Below are positions 49,615 to 59,382 of a DNA stretch of 64,000 bases, piece after piece; position 1 is the first letter of the stretch, and each line of letters starts with the position of its first letter. The notes beneath the pieces were generated by a model. That model did not search any database and was not told the origin of the DNA. It was given only the letters and a program-made list of their open reading frames with translations. The stretch is from Acidovorax sp. GW101-3H11 (GTDB taxonomy: Bacteria > Pseudomonadota > Gammaproteobacteria > Burkholderiales > Burkholderiaceae_C), in the NCBI RefSeq assembly GCF_001633105.1, contig NZ_LUKZ01000017.1, forward strand, positions 1 to 64,000. The letters are read 5' to 3'. Position numbers and translations under genes: made by a program.

Positions 49615-50901
49615 TCAAAAACGGGTGCTGATGGCGCGGGTGATGGTGCCTTCGTCGTCCACGACGGGCAGCCAGCGCCATTTGTCAAAAGTGGTGCAGG
49701 GGTGCGAGATGCCCAGGGCCACCAAATCGCCCACGGCAGGGGCAGGGTCTGCAGCGGGGTCGTAGCGCAGGTAGGCGTGGTGGTCGTTGAGCGCGCTCAC
49801 CGTCCACCCGGTGGGAGTGCTGGCAGCGCGGCGCTCGTGGCGCGGCGCCCAGCGCACGGGCACGGGCATCTCCAGATCGTACGAGACATCGCGCCGCCCG
49901 CCGGTGAGCAGGGCCAGCCCAGGCTCGGGCACCGATTGCACCAGGGTCCAGACTTCGAGCGCGGGGCGCAGCGAGGCGTCCAGCCCCTCGCGCTGCTCCA
50001 CATGCTTCAGAAAGCGCTGGTAGTTGCCATGGTCGTGCGTGATGTAGCAGCCCGAGCGCAGCACGCCCAGCACGGGCTTGGACAGCCCTTGGGTGCGCAG
50101 CAGCGGGATGACCAGGTCGAACACGGCCGAGCCGCCTGCGGTGAGCAGGATCTCCGCATCGGCAAACAGGTCCTGCGCATCGCACGCGCGGGCCACTTCG
50201 GTCACGCGGCGCACCAGGGCCGTGACTTCGCGTGCATCGTGCTCGCTGTCGCAGCGGGCCACGCCGCCTTCGTAGCATTCCACACCGCCCAGCTGCACGG
50301 CGGGCGATTGCGCCATGGCCTGGGCCAGCGCCAGGGCTTCTTCCAGCGTGCGGCAGCCGGTGCGCTGGCCTTGCACGCCCATCTCCAGCAGGCTGTCCAG
50401 GCGCCGTTCACCGCGCGCGGTGTGGCCACGTCGCTCGGCCCAGTCTTCAATGCAGCGCAGCTGCGCCAGGCTGTCGATGAGGAACCACACGCGCAGATCA
50501 GCGTGGCGCTGCAGCAGCGCGTGCAGGCCGTCCAGGTCGGCATCGCACAGCACCTGGTTGGCAATGATGGCGCGGCGCGCCCCGGCGTCCACCCCCACGC
50601 TGAGCTGGTACACCGTGGCAAAGGTCAGGCCCCAGGCGCCTGCCTGCAACTGCTGCGCAAACAGCTCGGGCGACAGGGTGGTCTTGCCGTGCGGGGCCAG
50701 GGCCACGCCCTTGCGCTCGGCATAGGCCTGCATCCAGGCCAGGTTGTGGGCCAGGGCGCTTTCGCGGATGACGGCGATGGGCAGGGGCAGATCGCCCGCC
50801 AGCACATTCCAGCCGCGCTGGCCCAGGTCGGCGGGGCGGCAGGGCGTTGCGTGCAGCGGGTAGCCTTTGCAGCGGTAGTCAAGCAGGAAGTCGTCGGTCA
50901 T
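49615..50901 (-). CDS. PLP-dependent amino-acid deaminase, D-serine dehydratase/D-threonine aldolase fold
   Basis: A 428-residue fold-type III PLP enzyme. The PLP Lys is in ALAPHGKTTLSPELF near residue 74, in an alanine-racemase-like barrel. The C-terminal D-serine-dehydratase-like domain has the metal motif HPC in ALGISHPCTTFDKW. Enzymes of this type remove the amino group of D- (or beta-hydroxy) amino acids, giving 2-oxo acid and ammonia through an enamine/imine, the substrate of RidA-like proteins. That fits the deacylase and ridA in the same cluster. The exact substrate is unproven. The start at MTDDFLLDYRCKGYP is preferred to a longer frame. Confidence 0.85.
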   Translation of the reverse strand: MTDDFLLDYRCKGYPLHATPCRPADLGQRGWNVLAGDLPLPIAVIRESALAHNLAWMQAYAERKGVALAPHGKTTLSPELFAQQLQAGAWGLTFATVYQLSVGVDAGARRAIIANQVLCDADLDGLHALLQRHADLRVWFLIDSLAQLRCIEDWAERRGHTARGERRLDSLLEMGVQGQRTGCRTLEEALALAQAMAQSPAVQLGGVECYEGGVARCDSEHDAREVTALVRRVTEVARACDAQDLFADAEILLTAGGSAVFDLVIPLLRTQGLSKPVLGVLRSGCYITHDHGNYQRFLKHVEQREGLDASLRPALEVWTLVQSVPEPGLALLTGGRRDVSYDLEMPVPVRWAPRHERRAASTPTGWTVSALNDHHAYLRYDPAADPAPAVGDLVALGISHPCTTFDKWRWLPVVDDEGTITRAISTRF

Positions 50902-50950
50902 GGTCGGAGCAAAGGGTTCGTTGGGGCTGTGGCAGTCAGTGCAGAACAAT

Positions 50951-51073
50951 CCGTTCGGGCTGAGCCTGTCGAAGCCTTGCGCGGCGCTTCGACAGGCTCA
51001 GCGTGAACGGCTTCGAGTGGATGGACGCAGACTCCATGGATGAATGCCCTTCGACAGGCTCAGGGTGATCGGG
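50951..51073. repeat. TTCGACAGGCTCAG-type repeats between deaminase and oppF
   Basis: CTGAGCCTGTCGAAG (50961-50975) and CTTCGACAGGCTCAG (50987-51001) form an inverted pair flanked by CCGTTCGGG and GTGAACGG. A further half copy, CCCTTCGACAGGCTCAGGG, lies at 51047-51065. This sequence style is widespread between genes in many proteobacteria. The inverted pair could act as an mRNA hairpin or partial terminator within the operon. Confidence 0.9.
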
Positions 51074-51074
51074 T

Positions 51075-52096
51075 TTATGGATTGGCATGGGACAGCGGGG
51101 CGGTTTTCCAGCAGGCGTGCAGATGGCCGGGGGCCACTTCGCGCAGCTGCATGTCGGCGCTGGCGCAGCGCGCCTCGGCCTGGGGGCATCGGGTGCGGAA
51201 CACGCAGCCCGAGGGCGGGTTGGCCGGGCTGGGCAGGTCGCCCTGCAGCAGCGCGATGCTGCGGCGCTGGGCGGGGTCGGGGATGGGCGCTGCGGCCAGC
51301 AGGGCCTGGGTGTAGGGGTGCTGGGGCTGGGCGTACAGCGCCTCGGTGGGGGCGATCTCCATTACCCGACCCAGGTACAGCACCACCACGCGGTCGCACA
51401 GGTACTCCACCACGTCCAGGTCGTGCGAGATGAACAGCAGCGTGAGGCCCAACTGCTCCTTCAGCTCACCGAGCAGGTTCACCACCTGTGCCTGGATGGA
51501 CACATCCAGCGCCGACAGCGGCTCGTCGGCCACGATGAACTGGGGCTCCACCGCCAGCGCGCGGGCAATGCCGATGCGCTGGCGCTGCCCGCCCGAAAAC
51601 TCGTGCGGAAAACGCTCGGCGTGCTCGGGCCTGAGGCCCACTTGCTCCAGCAGCTGGTGGATGCGCGGCAGGCGCGCGGCGCCCTTGGCCAGGCCGTGCG
51701 TATCCAGCGCCTCGGCCAGCACATCGCGGATGCGCATGCGCGGGTTCAGGCTGGCGTAGGGGTCCTGAAAAATGATCTGGATCTGCGAGCGCAGCGGCCG
51801 GTATTGCGATTGCGAGAGTTGGGCCAGGTCTTGCGGCGCCGCGCCGCCGTGGTAGCGCATCTGCCCGCTCGTCGGGTCCACCAGGCGTGTGAGCAGGCGG
51901 CCAATGGTGCTTTTGCCCGAGCCCGATTCGCCCACCAGGCCGAGGGTCTCACCCCGATGGATGGTGAAGCTCACATCGTCCACCGCGCGCACGGGGTGTG
52001 GGCCGCTGCCAAAGTGTTTGCGCAGGTGGGCAATTTCCAAAAGCGGTGCAGCGGTGTCTGTCGGTGCCATGGGCTGTGGGGTGTTCAGGACGGCGT

Positions 52097-52100
<4 letters not shown>
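51075..52100 (-). CDS. Peptide ABC transporter ATP-binding protein, OppF/DppF type
   Basis: A 341-residue ATPase. Walker A is GLVGESGSGKSTIGRLL, the ABC signature is FSGGQRQRIGIARAL, Walker B is FIVADEPLSALD and the switch His is in LLFISHDLDVVEYL. The C-terminal Opp extension carries the Cys cluster (CVFRTRCPQAEARC). Such subunits pair with an OppD-type ATPase to drive peptide import. The start overlaps the preceding oppD-type gene. A short non-coding region with repeats separates it from the deaminase. Confidence 0.93.
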
Positions 52101-53160
<1,060 letters not shown>

Positions 53161-53164
<4 letters not shown>

Positions 53165-54024
53165 ACGGTCTTCTTCAGTTTGGGGTCGAGCAGGTCGCGC
53201 ACGCCGTCGCCCAGCATCTGCAGCGACAGGGCCGTGAGCACAATGGCCACGCCGGGGGCAAAAATGGTCCAGAACGCCTTGTCGGCATAGTCCAGGCTGC
53301 CCGCAATCATGGTGCCCCAGGTGGGGATGTCGGGCGGCACGCCCACGCCCAGAAAGGACAGGCCCGCCTCGGCCAGGATGGCGTAGGCAAAGATGAACGT
53401 CACCTGCACCAGGATGGGCGACATCAGGTTGGGCAGGATGTGGCGCCACAGGATGAGGTGCGTGCGCACGCCCAGGGCGCGGGCCGCGTCCACAAACAGC
53501 AGCTCGCGCAACACCAGCGTGGTGGCGCGCACGACCCGGGCCACGCGCGGGGTGTAGACGATGACCAGCGCCAGCATCACGTTCCACAGCGACACGCCCA
53601 GGATGGACACCAGGGCAATGCCCAGCAGGATGTCGGGGAAGGACATCATCGCGTCCACCAGACGCATCAGCGGGGCATCGAGCCTGCGAAAGAACCCCGC
53701 CAGCATGCCCAGCAGCGTGCCCAGCAGCACAGCCCCTGCAGCGGTGACCAGGCCAATCAGCAACGAGTAGCGCGCGCCGTGCACGATGCGCAGCAGCACA
53801 TCGCGGCCCAGTTCGTCGGTGCCTGCCCAGTGTGTGCCTGAAGGCGCGTGCAGCCGCTCGCTGATCGACAGGGCGTTGGGGTCCGCATCGGACACCCAGG
53901 GGAAGACGACAGCGATGCTGGCCACCAGTGTTATCACGATGGCTGAGGCCAGCACCACCTTGCGGGCGAACAGGCGGCGCAGCACGGCCCGCAGGCGGTG
54001 CCAGAAAGAAGGGCTCGGGTTCAT
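53161..54024 (-). CDS. Peptide ABC transporter permease, OppC/DppC type
   Basis: A 287-residue permease with six membrane helices. It has the OppC N-terminal region (FARKVVLASAIVITLVAS), GTDELGRDVLLRIVHGARYS, and the ABC-permease EAA-type loop (FVDAARALGVRTHLILWRHI, LPNLMSP). It is coupled by ATGA overlaps to the genes on both sides. Forms the inner-membrane channel together with the OppB-type subunit. Confidence 0.94.
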
Positions 54025-54971
54025 GGGGCTTCCAGGCGGATACGGGGGTCCACCAGCGTGTACAGAAAGTCGATGGCCAGGTTGATGAAGACGTAAATGG
54101 CGGCAATCACCAAGAGCGTGCCCTGGATCACGGGGTAGTCGCGCCGCAGCACCGCGCGCACCACCAGGTTGCCCACGCCGGGCAGGTTGAAGACGGTCTC
54201 GGTCACCACGGTGCCACCAATCATCAGCGCCATGGTCAGCCCTAGCACGGTGACGATGGGCACCAGTGCATTGCGCAGCACATGCTTGACCATGATGGTG
54301 CCCTCGGGCAGGCCCTTGGCGCGGGCGGTGCGCACATAGTCTTCGCCCAGGATGTCGAGCATGGATGCACGCGTGAAACGGATGATGAGCGCCGAATTGA
54401 GCAGCCCCAGCACCAGCGCAGGCAGCATGAGGTGCGACAGCCGCTCGCCCAGCGTGGCCGTGGGGTCGCCATAGCCCGAGGCGGGAAACCACCCCAGCTT
54501 GACCGCAAACAGCTGGATGAGGATGAGGCCCAGCCAGAAGCTGGGCACGCTCGCGCCCAGCATGGCCACGCCACTCACGGCTTGGTCGGTGGCGCTGCCG
54601 CGCCAGACGGCGGCGGCCATGCCGCAGGGCACGCCCACCAACGCCGCAATGCCCACGGCAAACAGCGCCAGGAACAGCGTGGGCTCGGCCCGCTCCAGCA
54701 GGGCCTGGGCCACGGGGCGCTGCAGGAACAGCGACTGCCCCAGGTTGCCCTGCAGCAGCTCGCCCACCCACAGCCCAAACTGCACGGGCAAGGGTTTGTC
54801 CAGCCCGTACTGCGCACGGGCCTGGGCAATGTCGGCGGCGGTGGCCTGGTCGCCCAGCAGCAGCGCCACGGGGTCGCCCGAGGCCAGCCGCGTGAGGCAG
54901 AACACCAGCACTGCCACCAGGGCCAGCACCACCACGGCGCCGCCCAGGCGCTTCAACAGAAATCGCATCAT
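54021..54971 (-). CDS. Peptide ABC transporter permease, OppB/DppB type
   Basis: A 316-residue permease starting MMRFLLKRLGGAVVVLALVA with six membrane helices and the OppB insertion between helices 1 and 2 (QYGLDKPLPVQFGLWVGELL). The EAA-type loop is EDYVRTARAKGLPEGTIMVK, with HVLRNALVP following. Stop overlaps the OppC-type start. The binding protein gene ends 18 bases upstream. Confidence 0.94.
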   Translation of the reverse strand: MMRFLLKRLGGAVVVLALVAVLVFCLTRLASGDPVALLLGDQATAADIAQARAQYGLDKPLPVQFGLWVGELLQGNLGQSLFLQRPVAQALLERAEPTLFLALFAVGIAALVGVPCGMAAAVWRGSATDQAVSGVAMLGASVPSFWLGLILIQLFAVKLGWFPASGYGDPTATLGERLSHLMLPALVLGLLNSALIIRFTRASMLDILGEDYVRTARAKGLPEGTIMVKHVLRNALVPIVTVLGLTMALMIGGTVVTETVFNLPGVGNLVVRAVLRRDYPVIQGTLLVIAAIYVFINLAIDFLYTLVDPRIRLEAP

Positions 54972-54989
54972 GGTGCTGTCTGCCCCTGC

Positions 54990-56600
54990 TTACTTGGCCA
55001 GTCCCGTGTTCCAGAAGAACGGCCAGATGGCCGGTGTGTAGCCTTGCAGCTTGGCCGAGCGGGCCGACAAGCCGTTGAACTTGCCCACCTCGATGAACGG
55101 CACTTCGTCGTACACCACCTGCTGCACCTTGCCCCATAGCGGGCCGCGCTTGACCGGGTCGGTCTCCTGGTTGAACGCGGCCAGGGTGGATTTCTTGGCG
55201 TCAGACTCCCACCAGCCGGGCGCACCGTCACCCAGCTGCGGGGGCGAGAGCATGGGCTCGGGGAACAGGCCCGAGTGCGTGAAGTACACGTCCCACAGCT
55301 TGGGGTCGTTGCGGCGCTGCACCAGTGTGGCCCAGTCCACCACCTGCAGCTCGGTCTTGAAGCCCGCCTTCTTGAGCTGCTCGGACATCACCAGCGCCAT
55401 GTTGTAGTGAAACTCGTACTGGCGGCTGGCCATGATGCGCACGGGCTGGCCGCCGTAGCTGGCCTTGGCCGTCTGCTCTTTGGCGGCTTGCGGGTTGCGC
55501 TCGTTGTAGAGCTTGCTGCCCGCGTCCGAGTAGTACGGCGTGCCCTTGGGGAAGAAGTTGGGCTCCACCACAAAGAAGCGGTTGTCGCCAAAGCCTGCGG
55601 CCAGCAGCTCGCCCGTGCCCACGGCGGTCTGCACCGCGCGGCGCAGGGGCTGCGAGGCCAGCACGCCTTCCTTGGTGTTGAACACGATGTACGGAAAGCC
55701 AAAGTTCTTGGTCACGATGGGCACCACGGCCGGGGCGCCCTTTTCAACGCGGCCAATGGCCTCGACGGGTAGCAGGTCGGCGTACTGGAACTGGCCCGAG
55801 AGCGCACCTTCGACGCGCGTGTTGGCGCTAGGCACGGGCACAAAGCGCAGTTCATCGAGCAGCGCCTCGCGCTTGCCTGCGTAGCCGCTGGCGGCTTCCT
55901 TGCGGCTGGCGTAGCCGTCAAAACGCACCAGCACGGTGAATTGGTCGGGGCGGCGTTCCTTGAACTGGTAGGGGCCGGTGCCGACGAAGTCCTTGAGCTG
56001 CGGCGCAATGCTCTCCTTGGCCATGATGGCGGCCATGCCGCTGGGCAGGGCCAGCTGGGCCAGCAGCGGTGCGTAAGGGGTTTTCAGTTTCAGCTCCACG
56101 GCCAGTGCGCCCTTGGCGGTGAGCGAGGCGACCTCTTTGCCCACGGCTTTGCCACGGGGGTTCAGCTCCATCCAGCGCTGCAGCGAGGCCACCACATCAT
56201 CGGCCGTCATCTCGCGGCCGTTGTGGAACTTCACGCCCTTGCGCAGGGGGATGGTGTAGGTCAGCCCATCTTTGGAGACGGTGGGCAGGCCCTCCGCCAG
56301 CATGGGGGCGATGGCCCAGTTGGCATCGAAGGTGTACAGCGGCTCGTACACGTGCTGCATGATGGTGCCCACCAGGTCGGCTGTGCTCACCATGGGGTCC
56401 AGGCCCTGGGGCTCGCCCACCATGGCGAGGTTGGCGGCGCCGCCCTTGGACGGGGTGGCGGGGGCCGTTTGGGCCCAGCTGGTGCTGCAGGCCAGGGTGA
56501 GGGCGGCGGTCAGCGCCGCTGCACCCAGCAGGTTGCGGCGGCCCCGCAGTTCAAGCGTTGGCAGCGGATGCTGCACCAGGTTGGTTCCAGACGTTTGCAT
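54990..56600 (-). CDS. Peptide ABC transporter substrate-binding protein
   Basis: A 536-residue periplasmic binding protein of the DppA/OppA class (SBP family 5). The N-terminus has a twin-arginine-like GRRNLLGAAALTAAL stretch and a cleavage site near SWAQTA, after about 44 residues. Family elements are GGAANLAMVGEPQGLDPMV, YTIPLRKGVKFHNGREMTAD, DVVASLQRW and GTGPYQFKE. It binds the imported substrate, which may be an N-acylated or D-residue-containing peptide (inference from neighbours). First gene of the minus-strand group, divergent from ridA. Confidence 0.93.
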   Translation of the reverse strand: MQTSGTNLVQHPLPTLELRGRRNLLGAAALTAALTLACSTSWAQTAPATPSKGGAANLAMVGEPQGLDPMVSTADLVGTIMQHVYEPLYTFDANWAIAPMLAEGLPTVSKDGLTYTIPLRKGVKFHNGREMTADDVVASLQRWMELNPRGKAVGKEVASLTAKGALAVELKLKTPYAPLLAQLALPSGMAAIMAKESIAPQLKDFVGTGPYQFKERRPDQFTVLVRFDGYASRKEAASGYAGKREALLDELRFVPVPSANTRVEGALSGQFQYADLLPVEAIGRVEKGAPAVVPIVTKNFGFPYIVFNTKEGVLASQPLRRAVQTAVGTGELLAAGFGDNRFFVVEPNFFPKGTPYYSDAGSKLYNERNPQAAKEQTAKASYGGQPVRIMASRQYEFHYNMALVMSEQLKKAGFKTELQVVDWATLVQRRNDPKLWDVYFTHSGLFPEPMLSPPQLGDGAPGWWESDAKKSTLAAFNQETDPVKRGPLWGKVQQVVYDEVPFIEVGKFNGLSARSAKLQGYTPAIWPFFWNTGLAK

Positions 56601-56717
56601 TGCACACCTCGAAGTAATAGGATTACACGAATAAGCACATTCGATGCCAGAATTGCGAACGAGATGGGCATTTCTGGAAGGAATTGTGTAATATCTTTAC
56701 TCAAAGGAGCGTTTTCC
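56601..56717. promoter_or_regulatory. Divergent promoter/operator region of the accessory block
   Basis: A 117-base AT-richer region between the binding protein (minus) and ridA (plus). GTAAT-AGG-ATTAC is a 13-bp palindrome at 56614-56626. ATTACAC (56622-56628) is repeated inverted as GTGTAAT (56686-56692). CCAGAA (56647-56652) and TTCTGG (56672-56677) form an inner inverted pair. These are candidate RpiR-family operator sites. AAAGGAGC precedes the ridA ATG as ribosome binding site. Confidence 0.55.
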
Positions 56718-57107
56718 ATGCCAGTAGAAACCCTCGGCCAAGCGCCGCTCGCGTCCGATCGCCTCGCACGCCCCCTCTCGCCCGCCACCCGTGCAGGCGA
56801 CTTCGTTTTTGTCTCGGGCCAGGTGCCCACCGACGACCAGGGCCAGGTCGTTGTCGGCGGTATCGAGGCGCAGACGCGCCAGGTGTTCCAGCGCGTCAAG
56901 GACGCCCTGGCCCTGGCCGACTGCACCCTGGCCGATGTGGCCAAGGTCAGCGTCTGGCTGGCCGATGCGCGCGACTTTGGCAGCTTCAACCGCGTGTACA
57001 TGGAGTGTTTTGGCGACCACCGCCCCGCACGCTCCACGGTCGAGTCGCGCCTGATGATCGACGCCAAGGTCGAGATCGACGTGACGGCCTACAAGCCGCG
57101 CGGCTGA
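56718..57107 (+). CDS. ridA: RidA-family reactive intermediate (enamine/imine) deaminase
   Basis: A 129-residue RidA/YjgF/UK114-type protein, usually a trimer, that hydrolyses 2-aminoacrylate and related imines made by PLP dehydratases. The conserved Arg is in HRPARSTVESRL, near residue 105, and FVFVSGQVPTDDQGQVVVGG is the typical first half. The long upstream open frame is antisense to the binding protein and not real. First gene of a plus-strand pair with the sugar kinase, divergent from the transporter. Its neighbour, the PLP deaminase, is the probable source of its substrate. Confidence 0.92.
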   Translation: MPVETLGQAPLASDRLARPLSPATRAGDFVFVSGQVPTDDQGQVVVGGIEAQTRQVFQRVKDALALADCTLADVAKVSVWLADARDFGSFNRVYMECFGDHRPARSTVESRLMIDAKVEIDVTAYKPRG

Positions 57108-57110
57108 GCC

Positions 57111-58070
57111 ATGACCGCAACCAAGCAAGCCGTGTGGGATGTGGTGGCGCTGGGCGAGGCGCTGGTGGAGTTCAACCAGACGCGTCCTGGCGAGCCGCAG
57201 TACCTGCAGGGCTTTGGGGGCGACACCAGCAACGCGGTGATTGCCGCCGCCCGCGCGGGCGCACGCACGGCCTACCTCACGCGCCTGGGCAGCGATGCCT
57301 TTGGCCAGGCCTTGCTGGACCTGTGGGCGCGTGAAGGCGTGGACACCACGGCGGTGGAGCGCGATGCGCAGCACCCCACGGGCATCTACTTTGTGACGCA
57401 CGGCGCAGCGGGGCACGAATTCAGCTACCTGCGTGCAGGCTCGGCCGCGAGCCGCATGGCGCCTGCGTGGCTGGCAGATGAGTCGGTGAAGGGACCCGCT
57501 GCTGTGCTGCAGCAGTGCCGCATCCTGCATGTGTCGGGCATCTCGCTGGCGGTGTCGGCCTCCGCCTGCGACACGGCCTACGAGGCCATGCGCGTGGCCC
57601 GGGCCGCCGGTGCGCGCGTGGCGTTCGACCCCAACCTGCGCCTCAAGCTCTGGCCGCTGGCACGGGCGCGGGCCTGCATCGCGCATGCGGTGTCGCTGTG
57701 CGACATCTTCCTGCCAGGGCTCGACGACATGGCCGCGCTGCTGGGCCTGAGCGATGCGGATGCGATTGCCGACTGGGGCCACGCGCAGGGCGCGGCCACG
57801 GTGGTCGTCAAGCTCGGGGCCGACGGCGTGCTGCTGAGCAGCGCCGACCCCGCCGTGCCACGCCAGCGTGTGCCGGGCCGCAGCGTGGCGCTGGTGGATG
57901 CCACGGGGGCGGGTGATTGCTTTGACGGCAACCTGCTCGCGCGCCTTGCGCTGGGGGATGACCTGGCCGCTGCGGTGCGCTATGCCAACACGGCGGCATC
58001 GCTGGCCGTGCAGGGTTTTGGCGCCGTGGCGCCGCTGCCCACGGCGCAGCAGGTGCAGGCGCTGCTGTAA
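57111..58070 (+). CDS. PfkB-family sugar kinase, 2-keto-3-deoxygluconate kinase-like
   Basis: A 319-residue ribokinase-fold kinase. The N-terminal signature is ALGEALVEFNQTR with GGDTSNAVIAAARAG. The C-terminal PfkB signature VDATGAGDCFDGNLLARLAL contains the catalytic Asp near residue 267. FDPNLRLKLWPL is reminiscent of KdgK. The substrate may be a 2-oxo sugar acid, but sequence alone cannot decide. It starts four bases after the ridA stop. Its presence with an RpiR (phosphosugar-binding) regulator suggests that the imported compound has a sugar part. Confidence 0.87.
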   Translation: MTATKQAVWDVVALGEALVEFNQTRPGEPQYLQGFGGDTSNAVIAAARAGARTAYLTRLGSDAFGQALLDLWAREGVDTTAVERDAQHPTGIYFVTHGAAGHEFSYLRAGSAASRMAPAWLADESVKGPAAVLQQCRILHVSGISLAVSASACDTAYEAMRVARAAGARVAFDPNLRLKLWPLARARACIAHAVSLCDIFLPGLDDMAALLGLSDADAIADWGHAQGAATVVVKLGADGVLLSSADPAVPRQRVPGRSVALVDATGAGDCFDGNLLARLALGDDLAAAVRYANTAASLAVQGFGAVAPLPTAQQVQALL

Positions 58071-58086
58071 CACGGGCCGCTGCGCT

Positions 58087-58123
58087 CACCCGTTCGGGCT
58101 GCGGCCTGCTGTCTGAACGGGTG
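58087..58123 (+). terminator. Possible terminator after the sugar kinase
   Basis: CACCCGTTC and GAACGGGTG are a perfect 9-bp inverted repeat with a loop of about 19 bases, some 20 bases after the kinase stop. GGGTTTTTG lies a little further on. It resembles an intrinsic terminator but the loop is long. Confidence 0.45.
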
Positions 58124-58134
58124 GGGGCGGCGGG

Positions 58135-58199
58135 TTTTTGAAGGAAACAAGCCGTTACCGCGTGACCATCATGCCTTTGCAGCTATCAAATTGGTAGTG
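58135..58199 (-). repeat. 65-base dispersed element right of accessory block
   Basis: On the minus strand: ACTACCAATTTGATAGCTGC, AAAGGCATGATGGTC, ACGCGGTAACGGC, ending CCTTCAAAAA. Same orientation as the copy at 47081-47142. Confidence 0.75.
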
Positions 58200-58227
58200 A
58201 ATGGGCCTGCGCCCGCTGTGCCGTGCC

Positions 58228-59181
58228 TTACACAGGCCGTGTCCGCATCAGCGTGCTCTTGCCAAACAGCGACTCCACCAGGTCCACCGCCAGCACAGCG
58301 GTCTTGTTGCGCACGTCCAGGGCGGGGTTCAGCTCCACGATGTCGAGCGAAGCCAGGCGGCCGCTGTCGGCAATCATCTCCATGCACAGCTGCGCCTCGC
58401 GGTAGGTGGGGCCGCCGGGCACGGTGGTGCCCACGCCGGGGGCAATGTCGGGGTCCAGAAAATCCACATCAAAGCTCACATGCAGGTGGGTGTGGGCGTC
58501 CATGCCCGCCAGCGCCCGCTCCATCACCTGGCGCATGCCCACCTCGTCGATGGCGCGCATGTCAAACACCTCCAGGCCCTGCTCGTGCACAAAGCGCTTT
58601 TCGCCCGCGTCCACGCTGCGGATGCCGATCTGGCGGATCTGCTCGGGCCGCAGCGCCGGGCCACCGCCGGGCATGGCGGCCAGCTGCGTCAGCTCGGCCG
58701 GGCCAAAGCCGCACAGGCAGGCCACGGGCATGCCGTGCACGTTGCCGCTGGGGGTGAGTTCGCTGGTGTTGAAGTCGGCATGCGCGTCGAGCCACAGCAC
58801 GCGCAGCTTCTTGCCGCTTTCTGCGCAGTGGCGGGCCACGGCGCTGATGCTGCCCAGGCCCAGGCTGTGGTCGCCGCCCAGCAGAATGGGCAGGTGGCCC
58901 AGCTGCAGCTCGGCATACACGGCGTCGTACACCAGCCGGTTCCACTGCGCCACCTCGGGCAGGTGGCGGTAGCCGTTCACCGGGGGCAGCCAGGGGTTGG
59001 AGGGGCCGCCCAGGTTGCCCCGGTCAAACACCTGCAGCCCATGCAGCTCCAGCGCCGCCTGCAGCCCCGCCACGCGCAGGGCCTCGGGGCCCATCGACGC
59101 ACCGCGCGCCCCGGCGCCAATGTCGGTGGGCGCACCAATCAGGCTGGTGGGCTGGGCGCTGCGCAGGGTGTTGGGGGGCAT
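58228..59181 (-). CDS. rocF: Arginase/ureohydrolase-family protein
   Basis: A 317-residue ureohydrolase, probably arginase. Binuclear manganese motifs are ILLGGDHSLGLG, VLWLDAHADFNT and VSFDVDFLDPDIAPG. LIGAPTDIGAGARGASMGPEAL is the typical arginase N-terminus, and SGNVHGMPVA supports arginase over agmatinase. A hydrolysed arginine gives ornithine and urea. The start MPPNTLRSAQPTSL is chosen over a longer frame overlapping the holA promoter. It lies between the accessory block and holA and is divergent from holA. The gene name is assigned by family only. Confidence 0.88.
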   Translation of the reverse strand: MPPNTLRSAQPTSLIGAPTDIGAGARGASMGPEALRVAGLQAALELHGLQVFDRGNLGGPSNPWLPPVNGYRHLPEVAQWNRLVYDAVYAELQLGHLPILLGGDHSLGLGSISAVARHCAESGKKLRVLWLDAHADFNTSELTPSGNVHGMPVACLCGFGPAELTQLAAMPGGGPALRPEQIRQIGIRSVDAGEKRFVHEQGLEVFDMRAIDEVGMRQVMERALAGMDAHTHLHVSFDVDFLDPDIAPGVGTTVPGGPTYREAQLCMEMIADSGRLASLDIVELNPALDVRNKTAVLAVDLVESLFGKSTLMRTRPV

Positions 59182-59382
59182 GGTCAGGGCTTTCTGTGCG
59201 GGGGTGGACAAGGGCAGCGGCCAGGCCGCAGCGCGGGCGGTGGCGCCCGGGCATTCTCGGGGCTTTGGGTGCCAATGAACAGTGCGCGGGCTGATCAGTC
59301 CGCCATGGCCTTTGTGCACTGTGCGGGTGTCCACTGGCCATTTGCACAAAACCTGGCGGGGCAAGGCGATAAACTTTGCCGC

